A stretch of 42,761 nt of DNA, from NCBI GenBank assembly GCA_027083035.1, contig JALWSY010000152.1:1-42761 (forward strand). The letters run 5' to 3'. The position numbers were made by a program, and so were the translations under genes. How positions within the stretch are numbered: position 1 is the stretch's first letter; each line of letters opens with the position of its first letter. Source of the stretch: Sulfurimonas sp. GTDB taxonomy: Bacteria > Campylobacterota > Campylobacteria > Campylobacterales > Sulfurimonadaceae. Positions 35,128 to 42,761 of this stretch are shown here, in pieces. The notes beneath the pieces were generated by a model. It saw only the letters and a list, made by a program, of their open reading frames with translations. It did not search any database and was not told the DNA's origin.

Positions 35128-37282
35128 ACTACTTCTCTCTCTTCTACTATTGTCACTTGCTTTGATAGCAGGTGATAAGGTGGAAATATATGCTTCCTCC
35201 ATTGATTCTAAAGGTGATATTGTTACATCAAGTGGTGGTGTTACCTTGGTATATAAAGAGTATATACTTCATGCAGATAGAAGTGTCTATAATCGTAAAA
35301 CAGGTGATATGGAACTCTTTGGAAATATTCGTCTTAACCAAGGAAAATCCTATAAGGCACTGGGAAAATATGCAAAATTAAACTTAGCAAAAAAAGAGAG
35401 ACTCTTTCAACCCTTCTTTATGTCAGATAATGAGTCGCAACTCTGGATGAGTGCAGCTGAGGGAAGTACAACTGACAAAGATATTTTTATAAAATCAGGT
35501 GTACTAAGTGGGTGTAATCCGATAGATCCTATCTGGAAGATGGAGTTTAGTTCTCTTGATTATGATGCAAAAACAAAGTGGACAAATGCGTACAATGCAA
35601 GACTTTACATAGGAGATATCCTCCTTTTTTATACGCCTTACATCGGCTACTCTCTTGATCATACTCGAAGAACCGGTCTGCTTATACCCTCTGTGGGGTA
35701 TTCGGTAAATGAGGGAGTCTATTTTGAACAACCCCTCTACATAGCAGAGCAGAATTGGTGGGACTTACAGATAAAGCCACAGCTGAGAAGTTCTCGTGGA
35801 TATGGAGTCTATCAAACGTTTCGTTTTGTTGACTCTAAGATATCACATGGTGAGATTAGAGCTGGGTATTTTAAAGAAAATGAGAAATACTTTAGAGAGA
35901 ACAAACTTCAAAATAGTTCACATTATGGTTTTGAAGTTGATTATGATAATAGTGATTTTATAAATCAATGGTTCGGTACTGCTTTAGAGGGTCAATCTGG
36001 ACTCTATGCAGAGATAAAGCATATGAATGATGTTGATTATATTAACCTTGCAACAAATAATATTCAAAATAGCACTACGGCGACACAGATTCTTTCTCGT
36101 ATCAATATGTTTTACAATAAAGAGAAACACTATCTTGGAGCTTATCTGAAATATTATCAAGATTTAGCAGTAGCGAGTAATGCACAAACCTTACAAAAAC
36201 TGCCGACTCTGCAGTATCACTACTATCTTAATACCTTTTTAAAAGATCATTTTCTCTATAATTTTGATATTAAAGCAAATAATATAACAAGAACGCTTGG
36301 GAAAAAGGCACTCCAAACAGATATGAACCTGCCGCTTACCCTGCAGACATCGCTTTTTGATGAGTATATTACAGTCGCCTATGATGCAAATATATATATG
36401 CAAACTTCTCAATTTTTGGGAGAAGAGTACCCTTCAAGTGGAAATGAGTATAAGAATGGGTATCTTTTTAGAAATACACATACACTCTCCGCTGCATCTC
36501 AACTGATACGAAAGTATGATGAGTATTCCCATGTAGTAGGATTAAGAGTCTCATATAACAGAGCAGGCGTGGAATCAAAATCAGGTTTTTATGAGGATAA
36601 TGCGGAGTTTTGTGCAGATCCTGAAAATGTAAGGAATCCAAGGTGTGAATTTTATAATATCACACCAGTACAAGATGAGATGCAACTCGACTTTACACAG
36701 TACCTTTATGATAACAAAGCAAGGGAGGTAATTTACCATCGTTTGGCGCAAAAAATATTTTACTCTCATGCAGTAGAAAAGTATGGAGAATTGGAAAATG
36801 AGTTAGATTATAAAATAACCTCTTTTTTGAGCTATTATAATAATATGCTCTACAACTATACTCAAAAACGATTCTCCAAAATTTTCAATGAAGTTGGTTA
36901 TCATGATTATGGAGTAAATGTTCGTCTTTCACACCTCTACAAGGACTCCTTTATTGAGGCAACAGATACTTTGGCACGTTATACAAGCTACCTAACATCA
37001 ACAATAGGCTATACTTACGACACGCATTACTCTTTTAATGCACTCTATAACTATGATATAGAAGCAAAAGAGAAAAAGAGTATGGAAGTGGGTTTTTTGT
37101 ACAAACAGCGATGTTGGGATTTTGGTTTAAAGTATAGTGAAAACAGGCGTCCAATTCTTACAACAGAGGGTGATTCTTTCGTTGATGATAGATATATATA
37201 TCTCTCTTTAGTGCTGCGTCCTATAATGCAAGCGAGTGATGGTTCATCGCTGCTTACATGGCAACTTCCACAAAAAAAGTAA
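35120..37282 (+). CDS. lptD: LPS-assembly outer-membrane protein LptD
   Basis: LptD with LptE inserts lipopolysaccharide into the outer leaflet. The 720-aa precursor has a signal peptide (MLKLLLSLLLLSLALIAG). The N-terminal OstA/LptA-like jellyroll follows (ILHADRSVYNRKTGDMELFG, KYAKLNLAKKERLFQPFF). A large C-terminal beta-barrel begins around DILLFYTPYIGYSLDHTRRTG, with many alternating aromatic strands up to the end. The protein is slightly shorter than E. coli LptD but normal for this class. Few cysteines are visible, so the disulfide pattern of enteric LptD is not obviously conserved. It overlaps the RDD gene by 8 nt and is followed after 12 bp by the phosphoribosyltransferase. Confidence 0.93.
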   Translation: MLKLLLSLLLLSLALIAGDKVEIYASSIDSKGDIVTSSGGVTLVYKEYILHADRSVYNRKTGDMELFGNIRLNQGKSYKALGKYAKLNLAKKERLFQPFFMSDNESQLWMSAAEGSTTDKDIFIKSGVLSGCNPIDPIWKMEFSSLDYDAKTKWTNAYNARLYIGDILLFYTPYIGYSLDHTRRTGLLIPSVGYSVNEGVYFEQPLYIAEQNWWDLQIKPQLRSSRGYGVYQTFRFVDSKISHGEIRAGYFKENEKYFRENKLQNSSHYGFEVDYDNSDFINQWFGTALEGQSGLYAEIKHMNDVDYINLATNNIQNSTTATQILSRINMFYNKEKHYLGAYLKYYQDLAVASNAQTLQKLPTLQYHYYLNTFLKDHFLYNFDIKANNITRTLGKKALQTDMNLPLTLQTSLFDEYITVAYDANIYMQTSQFLGEEYPSSGNEYKNGYLFRNTHTLSAASQLIRKYDEYSHVVGLRVSYNRAGVESKSGFYEDNAEFCADPENVRNPRCEFYNITPVQDEMQLDFTQYLYDNKAREVIYHRLAQKIFYSHAVEKYGELENELDYKITSFLSYYNNMLYNYTQKRFSKIFNEVGYHDYGVNVRLSHLYKDSFIEATDTLARYTSYLTSTIGYTYDTHYSFNALYNYDIEAKEKKSMEVGFLYKQRCWDFGLKYSENRRPILTTEGDSFVDDRYIYLSLVLRPIMQASDGSSLLTWQLPQKK

Positions 37283-37294
37283 GGGTGGTTTTTT

Positions 37295-37951
37295 ATGCAA
37301 AAGTATAAAAATATACTGCGTGACAGAGAAGAAGCGGCAAAAAAACTTCTTGATGTGATTCCTATAAATAAGCTTAAAGAAGAAGAGTGGAGTATTATCG
37401 CAGTTTCTAGAGGTGGGCTTGAGTTGGGTTCTTTTATTAAAGGGAGATTACAAAATAGTTTGGATATTCTCTTTTTAGAGGCTATAATGGCACCACATAA
37501 TAGTGAATGTGAGATTGCTTGTGTAAGTGAGAGTGAAGAGATTGTCATCAATGAGCAACTCGCTTTTGCTTTTGAGATTCAGTATGATTACATTTATGGT
37601 GAAGCACATAGAAAACATGAAGAGAATATTTTAAGTAATATTTATCAGTACAGAAAAGGGCGTCCTTTTGCATCCGTAGAGAATCAAGTAGTTCTCTTAG
37701 TTGATGAGGGGAGTGAGAGTGGTAGTAAGTTTATAACTTCACTAAAAACAGTATTGGCGCAAAATCCAAAAGCGGTTTATATTGCTGTACCAGTACTCCC
37801 AAGTGATATACTTGAACAGTTAGAACCTTTTGTGGATGATATATACTTTTTGCATGATATTGATGATTATGTGGAGACGACTTTATATTATGAGGAGCTA
37901 GAGATGGTGTCTGATGAGCGTGTAGAAAAATTACTAGAGGAAAATAGATGA
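37295..37951 (+). CDS. phosphoribosyltransferase-family protein
   Basis: A 218-aa protein with the type I PRTase fold. IIAVSRGGLELGSFI is the N-terminal strand-loop, and VVLLVDEGSESGSKF is the PRPP-binding motif, where the usual acidic pair DD/ED appears as DE. YGEAHRKHEENIL may be the flexible hood. The substrate cannot be told from the sequence; family members include predicted xanthine/hypoxanthine-type enzymes and regulators. Its ATG-containing stop region overlaps pnp by 4 nt (ATGA), so the two are translationally coupled. The neighbour pnp degrades RNA to nucleoside diphosphates, making a nucleotide-salvage role conceivable but unproven. Confidence 0.8.
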   Translation: MQKYKNILRDREEAAKKLLDVIPINKLKEEEWSIIAVSRGGLELGSFIKGRLQNSLDILFLEAIMAPHNSECEIACVSESEEIVINEQLAFAFEIQYDYIYGEAHRKHEENILSNIYQYRKGRPFASVENQVVLLVDEGSESGSKFITSLKTVLAQNPKAVYIAVPVLPSDILEQLEPFVDDIYFLHDIDDYVETTLYYEELEMVSDERVEKLLEENR

Positions 37952-40128
37952 AATATGATATAAGTTTAGCATTAGAGAATAGAGAAGAGTCCTACTCTTT
38001 TGGGTATGTTGCAAAACAGGCAAATGGTGCGTGTTGGTTAAAGTCTGGTAAGAGTGTTATCTTAGCGACGGTGGTTATTGATGAGACAGAGGTTGTAAAA
38101 GATGATTTCCTTCCTTTAACTGTGCAGTATATAGAAAAGACATATGCAGCGGGAAAAATACCCGGTGGTTTTTTTAAGCGTGAAACAAAGCCAAGTGATT
38201 TTGAGACACTCACATCACGTATAGTTGACAGAAGTTTGCGTCCACTCTTTCCAAAAGGTTTTGGACACCCTACACAGATTACTATTATGGTCTTTAGTGC
38301 AGATGAGGAGTCTGATTTACAACTCCTTGCTCTCAATGCTGCTTCAGCAGCAATTTTTACATCAGATATCGATATTAACAAATCAGTCTCTGCTGTTCGT
38401 GCGGCGAAGGTAGATGGTGAGTTAGTTTTAAATCCTACACTCTCACAGCTAAAAAACTCTACACTAGATCTCTACCTTTCTGGAACAAAAGAGGATCTTT
38501 TGATGATTGAGATGCGTACTTTTGGTTCTGAGGAGGTAGAAGTTAACGATATGATAGTTGATCCTATGCTCGATCCTACCATGGCAGGTGCAGTTCTCGC
38601 ACGTCATACATCAAATGCGATGAATGAAGATGAACTAATAGAAGTATTTGAAAAGACACAAGAAGAACTCTTTGCAACTAATGCAAAGTATGAAGAGGCT
38701 TTTGAGAGTTTTAGAAAACCAGTTGTAGCACTTGATTTAAAAGCACACGCTATTAATGAAGAGATGGTTGCTTATGTAAGAGAGAATCATATGTCTGATA
38801 TTGCCGATGCTATGAATCAGATGGCAAAGTCTGAGCGCTCAACTGCTCTGCGTCAACTTCGCAAAAAGATTCTCCTCGCAAAAGAGGAGTGGTCGGATGT
38901 TGATGGTGAGGTAGCACTCAAAGATGCAATAGAGCGAGTAAAAAAAGAGCAGGTTCGCACACAAATCCTTAATGAAGGAGTTCGTGCAGATGGACGTGCT
39001 TTAAATGAAGTGCGACCGATTACAATAGATACAAATGTTCTTCCAAGCGCACACGCTTCATGTCTCTTTACCCGTGGACAGACACAGGCACTTGTGGTAC
39101 TCACTATGGGTGGACCAAAAGATGCACAGATGTTTGAATCACTTACAGACAGCGGTGCGCAAAATGAGAACTTTATGGTGCATTACAACTTTCCGGGATT
39201 CTCCGTCGGTGAGGCTTCACCGGTAATGGGAACAAAACGAAGAGAGTTAGGGCATGGAAATCTTGCAAAGAGAGCGTTAGAACCTATTGTAAATCTTGAT
39301 GGACAGACAGTTCGTTTAGTCTCTGAGATTTTGGAGTCAAACGGCTCTAGCTCTATGGCTACAGTATGTGGCGGTTACATGGCACTTAAGGCGGCTGATA
39401 TCGAGACAAGTGATACAATAGCAGGAATTGCTATGGGTATGGTGAGTGAGGGTGAGAAGTATGCTATTCTCTCAGATATCATGGGACTTGAGGATCATGA
39501 TGGCGATATGGACTTTAAAGTGACAGGATCAAAAGAGGGTATTACTGCTATGCAGATGGATATTAAACTTGGTGGTATCTCTTTAGATGTCTTAAAAGAG
39601 GCACTCTATCAGGCAAAAGAGGGGCGTTCTCATATTATTGATATTATGTTAGAAGCAGAGTCACAAATAGAGTTTAATGATGGTGTATTACCTAGTGTGG
39701 ATTTCTTTCATATAGATCCGAGTTTTATTGGTGAAATTATTGGTCAGGCGGGAAAAACTATTCGTGAAATGATAGAGAAGTTTGAAGTAGCTATAGATAT
39801 CGATAAAAAAGATGGAAAGGTGAAAATTACTGGTAAAAACAAATCAGGTGTACAGGCTGCAAAAGAGCATATACACAGTATAGTAAATGCTCCTAAAAAA
39901 GAGAAAATAAAATATGAAGTTGGTGGTGTCTATGATGGTGTTGTAAAGCGTATAGTTGATTTTGGTGCCTTTGTAGAACTTCCAGATGGTACAGATGGAC
40001 TGCTTCATATCTCTAAAATCTCTGATAAAAGAGTAGAGAAAGTGAGCGATGTGCTGAGTGAAGGGGATAAAATAAAGGTAGAAATTCTAGAATTTAAAGG
40101 AAATAAGATATCTCTTGGCCGAGCCTAA
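37948..40128 (+). CDS. pnp: polyribonucleotide nucleotidyltransferase (PNPase)
   Basis: Phosphorolytic 3'-5' exoribonuclease of the RNA degradation machinery. The 726-aa chain shows two RNase PH domains: the first with GGFFKRETKPSDFETLTSRI and RSLRPLFPKGF, the second with GVRADGRALNEVRPI, FTRGQTQALVV, GSSSMATVCGG and ITAMQMDIKLGGIS. These are followed by KH (FIGEIIGQAGKTIREM) and S1 (GGVYDGVVKRIVDFGAFVEL) domains. The catalytic core residues of the second PH domain (the Asp pair in GDMDFKVTGSKEGITAMQMD) are present. It lacks the long C-terminal tail of some homologues. A promoter and structured leader for atpE begin just after its stop. Confidence 0.97.
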   Translation: MKYDISLALENREESYSFGYVAKQANGACWLKSGKSVILATVVIDETEVVKDDFLPLTVQYIEKTYAAGKIPGGFFKRETKPSDFETLTSRIVDRSLRPLFPKGFGHPTQITIMVFSADEESDLQLLALNAASAAIFTSDIDINKSVSAVRAAKVDGELVLNPTLSQLKNSTLDLYLSGTKEDLLMIEMRTFGSEEVEVNDMIVDPMLDPTMAGAVLARHTSNAMNEDELIEVFEKTQEELFATNAKYEEAFESFRKPVVALDLKAHAINEEMVAYVRENHMSDIADAMNQMAKSERSTALRQLRKKILLAKEEWSDVDGEVALKDAIERVKKEQVRTQILNEGVRADGRALNEVRPITIDTNVLPSAHASCLFTRGQTQALVVLTMGGPKDAQMFESLTDSGAQNENFMVHYNFPGFSVGEASPVMGTKRRELGHGNLAKRALEPIVNLDGQTVRLVSEILESNGSSSMATVCGGYMALKAADIETSDTIAGIAMGMVSEGEKYAILSDIMGLEDHDGDMDFKVTGSKEGITAMQMDIKLGGISLDVLKEALYQAKEGRSHIIDIMLEAESQIEFNDGVLPSVDFFHIDPSFIGEIIGQAGKTIREMIEKFEVAIDIDKKDGKVKITGKNKSGVQAAKEHIHSIVNAPKKEKIKYEVGGVYDGVVKRIVDFGAFVELPDGTDGLLHISKISDKRVEKVSDVLSEGDKIKVEILEFKGNKISLGRA

Positions 40129-40151
40129 GAGAATTTTTAGATAAGTTTGTA

Positions 40152-40157
40152 TATAAT
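40152..40157 (+). promoter_or_regulatory. -10 element upstream of the atpE leader
   Basis: TATAAT preceded by TTTGTA, 24 nt after the pnp stop. Predicted start around 40164, which gives atpE a leader of about 100 nt. Confidence 0.55.
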
Positions 40158-40245
40158 TCGGACATCAATTGCAAGTAGGGAAATCTAGGCATTTATGTTT
40201 AGGTTGCTTCATTTTAGGATGAGGTTACGCTATCCGAAAGTTTTT
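40157..40245 (+). other. structured leader RNA or small RNA candidate before atpE
   Basis: TTCGGA (40157-40162) and TCCGAA (40233-40238) could close a domain of about 80 nt, followed at once by AG and TTTTT. If transcription starts at 40164, only part of this closing stem is in the RNA. Inside, CTTCAT and ATGAGG pair around TTTAGG. No ORF with an RBS lies here. It could be a cis-acting leader for atpE, whose product is needed in many copies, or the end of a small RNA. Confidence 0.35.
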
Positions 40246-40268
40246 GTAATACTCTTAAGGACAATTTT

Positions 40269-40583
40269 ATGAAAAAAATACTTTTTCTTTTAGTAGCATT
40301 AACTGCTGCTGCATTCGCTAATGAGGGTGAGGTTGCTAACCAAACAATCAAAGCATACTCTATGATTGCTGCTGGTATCGGTCTTGGTCTTGCTGCACTT
40401 GGTGGAGCTATCGGTATGGGTCATACTGCTGCTGCAACAATCGCTGGAACTGCTCGTAACCCGGGATTAGGTGCAAAACTTATGACTACAATGTTTATTG
40501 CTCTTGCAATGATTGAAGCACAAGTTATCTATGCACTTGTAATTGCGCTTATCGCACTTTACGCTAACCCATATTTAGGTTAA
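40269..40583 (+). CDS. atpE: F0F1 ATP synthase subunit c
   Basis: The proton-carrying c-ring subunit. The 104-aa precursor has a signal-like N-terminus (MKKILFLLVALTAAAFA), a feature common in Campylobacterota AtpE, followed by two transmembrane hairpin helices. The first is Gly/Ala-rich (GIGLGLAALGGAIGMG). The polar loop carries Arg63-Asn64-Pro65, which contacts the F1 stalk. The second helix has the proton-binding Glu83 in MIEAQVIYAL. RBS TAAGGA precedes the ATG. As in Helicobacter, atpE stands apart from the main atp operon, next to pnp, and has its own promoter and a strong terminator. Confidence 0.97.
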   Translation: MKKILFLLVALTAAAFANEGEVANQTIKAYSMIAAGIGLGLAALGGAIGMGHTAAATIAGTARNPGLGAKLMTTMFIALAMIEAQVIYALVIALIALYANPYLG

Positions 40584-40611
40584 TCTTTTAGATATCTAAA
40601 TACACCTCATT

Positions 40612-40647
40612 TGGTTTAACTCTCTTTTGAGTTAAACCACTTTTTTT
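40612..40647 (+). terminator. intrinsic terminator of atpE
   Basis: TGGTTTAACTC and GAGTTAAACCA pair perfectly (11 bp) with loop TCTTTT, followed by C and seven T residues. This is the clearest intrinsic terminator of the window. A 14-bp palindrome (TTTAGATATCTAAA, 40587-40600) lies just before it. Confidence 0.92.
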
Positions 40648-40659
40648 AAACCACAAAAT

Positions 40660-40743
40660 GCGATCGTGGTGGAACGGTAGACACGCAACGTTGAGGTCGT
40701 TGTGCCTTCGGGTGTGGGAGTTCAAATCTCCCCGATCGCACCA
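40660..40743 (+). tRNA. tRNA-Leu (anticodon GAG)
   Basis: 84 nt including an encoded CCA. The acceptor arms GCGATCG and CGATCGC pair fully. The anticodon arm is CAACG-TTGAGGT-CGTTG with anticodon GAG, reading CUC/CUU leucine codons. A long variable arm (TGCCTTCGGGTGT region) marks a class II tRNA. The T arm shows GGGAG-TTCAAAT-CTCCC. The D arm contains GGTGGAACGGTAGACAC. The gene starts only 12 nt after the T-run of the atpE terminator, and no clear promoter of its own is visible. Confidence 0.97.
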
Positions 40744-40760
40744 TCTTTTAAAATAAATCG

Positions 40761-41018
40761 CTAGATTTCATCACTACTCCAAGCTTCAATGGCTTCGCTA
40801 AGGCTCTCAAAACTATCAGCTTTTCCGATTATAAATACTTCATCAAATATATAACAGGTGATGCGTGTATTTGGTTCAAGTAAAAAGACAGCATACTCCT
40901 CAGGCGTTTTAGAGTGTACTGAGAGAACACGCATTCCATCTACCATATCTCCAACTGCAACAACTGTGTCATACTCAACATCTATAAGTTTTTTCCCATC
41001 ACTGTAGTAAATAGCCAT
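40761..41018 (-). CDS. 85-aa hypothetical protein
   Basis: I do not recognise a family. The product (MAIYYSDGKKLIDVEYDTVV onward) is acidic, with several short beta-like stretches (TVVAVGDMVDGMRVLSVHS, YAVFLLEP, ITCYIFDEVFIIG) and a C-terminal helix (SFESLSEAIEAWSSDEI). It looks like a small single-domain cytoplasmic protein without a signal peptide. AGAGAAG before the ATG is a fair RBS. It stands alone, convergent with the tRNA and divergent from cysK. The ORF is longer than expected by chance in AT-rich DNA and has no competing gene on the other strand, so I consider it real. Confidence 0.7.
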   Translation of the reverse strand: MAIYYSDGKKLIDVEYDTVVAVGDMVDGMRVLSVHSKTPEEYAVFLLEPNTRITCYIFDEVFIIGKADSFESLSEAIEAWSSDEI

Positions 41019-41111
41019 ATCTTCTCTTTTTTTAAAAAGATTTTACCCAAAAAAAGCAACTGTTTTACTATCTTAATGTAAAATGATGCAATCAAAAAAG
41101 GAAATAGATAT

Positions 41112-42035
41112 ATGAATATAGCAAATAATATAACTGAATTAGTAGGGAATACTCCTCTAGTACGCTTGAACAAAGCTTCAGAGATGAGTGGAGCAACAAT
41201 ACTGGGCAAGTGTGAATTTATGAATCCAACAAGCTCTGTAAAAGATAGAATAGGATTTAATATGATAAGACGCGGATTAGAGTCTGGAGTTATTGCAGAG
41301 GGAACGACGGTTATTGAGCCTACAAGTGGTAATACTGGTATTGCTCTTGCTGCAAACTGTGCCGCACAAAATATAAAACTTATTTTAACTATGCCAGAGT
41401 CTATGAGTGTTGAGCGAAGAAATCTCTTAAAAGCTTTAGGAGCAGAACTAGTGTTAACACCTGCTGCAAAGGGGATGAATGGAGCAATCGCAAAAGCAGA
41501 AGAGCTACAAAAGTCACTTGAAAACTCTGTCATCTTACAGCAGTTTGAAAACCCGACAAATCCAGAGATTCACGAGATTACAACAGCGGTGGAGCTGTTG
41601 CGTGACACAGATGGTAAAATAGATGCTTTTGTGGCTGCTGTAGGAACAGGTGGTACTATCACCGGGACTTCTCGAATACTAAAAAAAGAGATAGCACATA
41701 TAGAAGTTTTTGCAGTAGAGCCTGAAGCGTCTGCTGTTCTCTCTGGAGAAACAGCGGCACCACACAAGATACAAGGAATTGGTGCCGGTTTTGTACCTAA
41801 AATTTTAGATACCTCTGTTTACGATGAAGTGATTAAAGTAAGTAATGAAGATGCCATAGCGACTGCAAAAATGTTGGCAAAAACGGAAGGCTTACTTGTA
41901 GGGATTTCTGCTGGAGCAAATGTATACGCAGCGATGCAGGTAGCATCACGAGCAGAGTTTCAAGGTAAAACAGTTGTAACTATACTATGTGATACAGGTG
42001 AGCGCTATTTGAGTACAGAACTCTTTAGTGAGTAA
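41112..42035 (+). CDS. cysK: cysteine synthase (O-acetylserine sulfhydrylase)
   Basis: PLP enzyme that makes cysteine from O-acetylserine and sulfide. The 307-aa length is typical. Lys44 in NPTSSVKDRIG forms the PLP Schiff base. EPTSGNTGIALA is the substrate-binding loop, VGTGGTITGTSRIL holds the PLP phosphate, and GISAGAN is the C-terminal signature. A slightly divergent PTSSVKDR (rather than PGGSVKDR) is seen in related CysK/CysM forms. The RBS AAAGGAAA lies about 8 nt before the ATG. It overlaps the following pabC-like gene by 8 nt, giving a probable cysK-pabC operon. Confidence 0.95.
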   Translation: MNIANNITELVGNTPLVRLNKASEMSGATILGKCEFMNPTSSVKDRIGFNMIRRGLESGVIAEGTTVIEPTSGNTGIALAANCAAQNIKLILTMPESMSVERRNLLKALGAELVLTPAAKGMNGAIAKAEELQKSLENSVILQQFENPTNPEIHEITTAVELLRDTDGKIDAFVAAVGTGGTITGTSRILKKEIAHIEVFAVEPEASAVLSGETAAPHKIQGIGAGFVPKILDTSVYDEVIKVSNEDAIATAKMLAKTEGLLVGISAGANVYAAMQVASRAEFQGKTVVTILCDTGERYLSTELFSE

Positions 42036-42618
42036 CTTCTATCTTGAGACCATCAAGGCTCTTGATGGTCGTCTCTATCATCTTTCGTACCATCAAAGGC
42101 GTATGGAGGGTGTTTTAATATCGTTAGGTAGCAAAGCTACTTATGATTTAGCATCGCTGCTACAACCACCAAAAGAGGGGCTTTACCGTTGTAGAGTTCT
42201 CTACTCTGTATCATCATGTGAGGTAGAGTATATCCCATATATCAAACGAGTAGTGAAACGACTACGATTAGTTAGAGACGATAGTGTAGAGTACACTCAA
42301 AAATCTGCCAATAGAGAGGCACTCAATCTGCTCTTTGCACAAAAGAAAGAGTGTGATGATGTGCTGATAGTAAAAAATGGACTCATTACAGATACGACGA
42401 TTGCAAATGTAGCCTTTTTTGATGGCAAGAGATGGCTTACTCCTAAAACACCGCTACTTAAGGGTACAACGAGAGAGAGACTTCTTGAAGCAGGCATAAT
42501 AGTAGCAGAAGATATCACTCCCGAGATGATAAATGGCTTTAAAAAGCTTGCTTTGATGAATGCTATGATAGATTTTGATATAATAGCGCAAGAAAACAGG
42601 GGAGATGTGATTTGTTAG
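42028..42618 (+). CDS. pabC: class IV PLP aminotransferase, PabC-like (aminodeoxychorismate lyase)
   Basis: A 196-aa short class IV aminotransferase, starting at GTG 42028 inside the end of cysK. The start ETIKALDGRLYHLSYHQRRM matches the N-terminal family pattern. The PLP lysine should be in YTQKSANREALN. DDVLIVKNGLITDTTIANVA is the usual cofactor-binding strand, although the common Glu of this motif is Asp/Thr here. LTPKTPLLKGTTRERLLEAG is the C-terminal block. It is shorter than branched-chain aminotransferases and fits 4-amino-4-deoxychorismate lyase of folate synthesis, but the substrate is inferred. It overlaps the next ORF by 7 nt. Confidence 0.75.
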   Translation: MSNFYLETIKALDGRLYHLSYHQRRMEGVLISLGSKATYDLASLLQPPKEGLYRCRVLYSVSSCEVEYIPYIKRVVKRLRLVRDDSVEYTQKSANREALNLLFAQKKECDDVLIVKNGLITDTTIANVAFFDGKRWLTPKTPLLKGTTRERLLEAGIIVAEDITPEMINGFKKLALMNAMIDFDIIAQENRGDVIC

Positions 42619-42761
42619 AAAATGTAATCGATGAAAAAGGCTTTGCACAGATAATGAAGCGAAGTATGCAAGATGTGATTATTCACTTTTTTGAACTAGA
42701 ACAAAATTTTGGAATACTGTGTAAAATAGAGGAAGTCTCTTTTGATCCACCACTTCCAGAG
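42612..42761 (+). CDS. hypothetical protein, 5' end only
   Basis: Not in the ORF track because it runs off the window. A TTG at 42612 starts 50 open codons (LLENVIDEKGFAQIMKRSMQ onward). GGGGAG lies 7 nt upstream, a good RBS, and the start overlaps the pabC-like stop by 7 nt, in line with the other couplings here. The visible part is a helical segment ending in FDPPLPE. Internal ATG codons (42654, 42666) are alternative starts without an RBS. The family is not recognised. Confidence 0.55.
   Translation, partial: MLENVIDEKGFAQIMKRSMQDVIIHFFELEQNFGILCKIEEVSFDPPLPE

Noticed and set aside
37051-37551. 166-aa minus-strand ORF across lptD and the phosphoribosyltransferase
   Set aside because: Antisense shadow of two well-supported genes, Ser-rich and without recognisable motifs.
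40587-40600. 14-bp palindrome TTTAGATATCTAAA after atpE
   Set aside because: All but two positions are A/T, it lies just before the strong terminator, and no separate role can be supported.
40982-41533. 183-aa minus-strand ORF over cysK
   Set aside because: Antisense to the conserved cysK coding region; composition typical of a shadow frame.
1-42761. CRISPR arrays, insertion sequences, prophage or attachment sites
   Set aside because: No regularly spaced repeats, transposase or integrase motifs, or paired terminal repeats were seen by eye; gene order is ordinary chromosomal.

Overview
The window looks like a chromosomal segment of a Campylobacterota (epsilonproteobacterial) species, most likely a free-living Sulfurimonas-type organism. 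The DNA is AT-rich and genes are tightly packed with frequent 1-8 nt overlaps. Several gene orders are typical of the class: carA-DUF507-motE-like-fliJ-like-purA, bamD-lon, and purD-RDD-lptD-phosphoribosyltransferase-pnp-atpE with a 6S (purD-motif) RNA in front of purD. A cbb3 oxidase, a NIT (nitrate/nitrite-sensing) kinase and many PAS/GGDEF/EAL/HDOD/CheY-like proteins fit a respiratory, environment-sensing bacterium. No insertion sequence, prophage or CRISPR array was seen. The assignment rests on gene content and order only; no search was run.

Layout. 1-909 (-): 5' part of ccoN. 1132-7131 (-): carA, DUF507, motE-like, fliJ-like, purA, hisZ-like and a class V aminotransferase. 7252-9368 (+): a PAS-PAS-GGDEF-EAL gene broken by one frameshift inside the EAL domain. 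9361-9753 (-): CheY-like receiver. 9864-10780 (+): uppP, then an unlisted 30-codon ORF with a good RBS and a sigma-54-type promoter. 10775-11362 (-): rdgB with a TTG start. 11430-15942 (+): YajR-like MFS transporter, bamD, lon. 15960-21915 (-): a four-gene phosphorelay operon (Aer-type PAS protein, dual-Hpt protein, NIT hybrid kinase, receiver). 21975-24213 (-): uvrC and a DUF721/DciA-like gene. 24178-27169 (+): small lipoprotein, nadB, nhaD. 27285-32216 (+): guaA, hemD and a hybrid histidine kinase with a periplasmic SPOR domain. 32225-33043 (-): HDOD protein. 33127-33329 (+): 6S RNA. 33403-40583 (+): purD, RDD protein, lptD, phosphoribosyltransferase, pnp, atpE. 40660-40743 (+): tRNA-Leu(GAG). 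40761-41018 (-): orphan 85-aa protein. 41112 to end (+): cysK, a pabC-like gene and an unlisted truncated ORF starting at a TTG.

How it fits together. Housekeeping functions are purine and pyrimidine synthesis (purA, guaA, purD, carA), envelope assembly (uppP, bamD, lptD, small lipoprotein), RNA and protein turnover (pnp, lon), DNA and nucleotide repair (uvrC, rdgB), cofactor synthesis (nadB, hemD, pabC-like) and bioenergetics (ccoN, atpE, nhaD). Laid over these is a large signalling layer. The most unusual parts are (1) a multistep phosphorelay whose NIT-type sensor carries a His/Cys-rich insertion and whose operon has no DNA-binding output, (2) a hybrid kinase with a SPOR domain as its predicted periplasmic input, and (3) a sigma-54-driven microprotein candidate after uppP. 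Both kinases share a layout with a degenerate receiver before the real one, and each system contains an Hpt-like domain that has lost its phospho-acceptor histidine.
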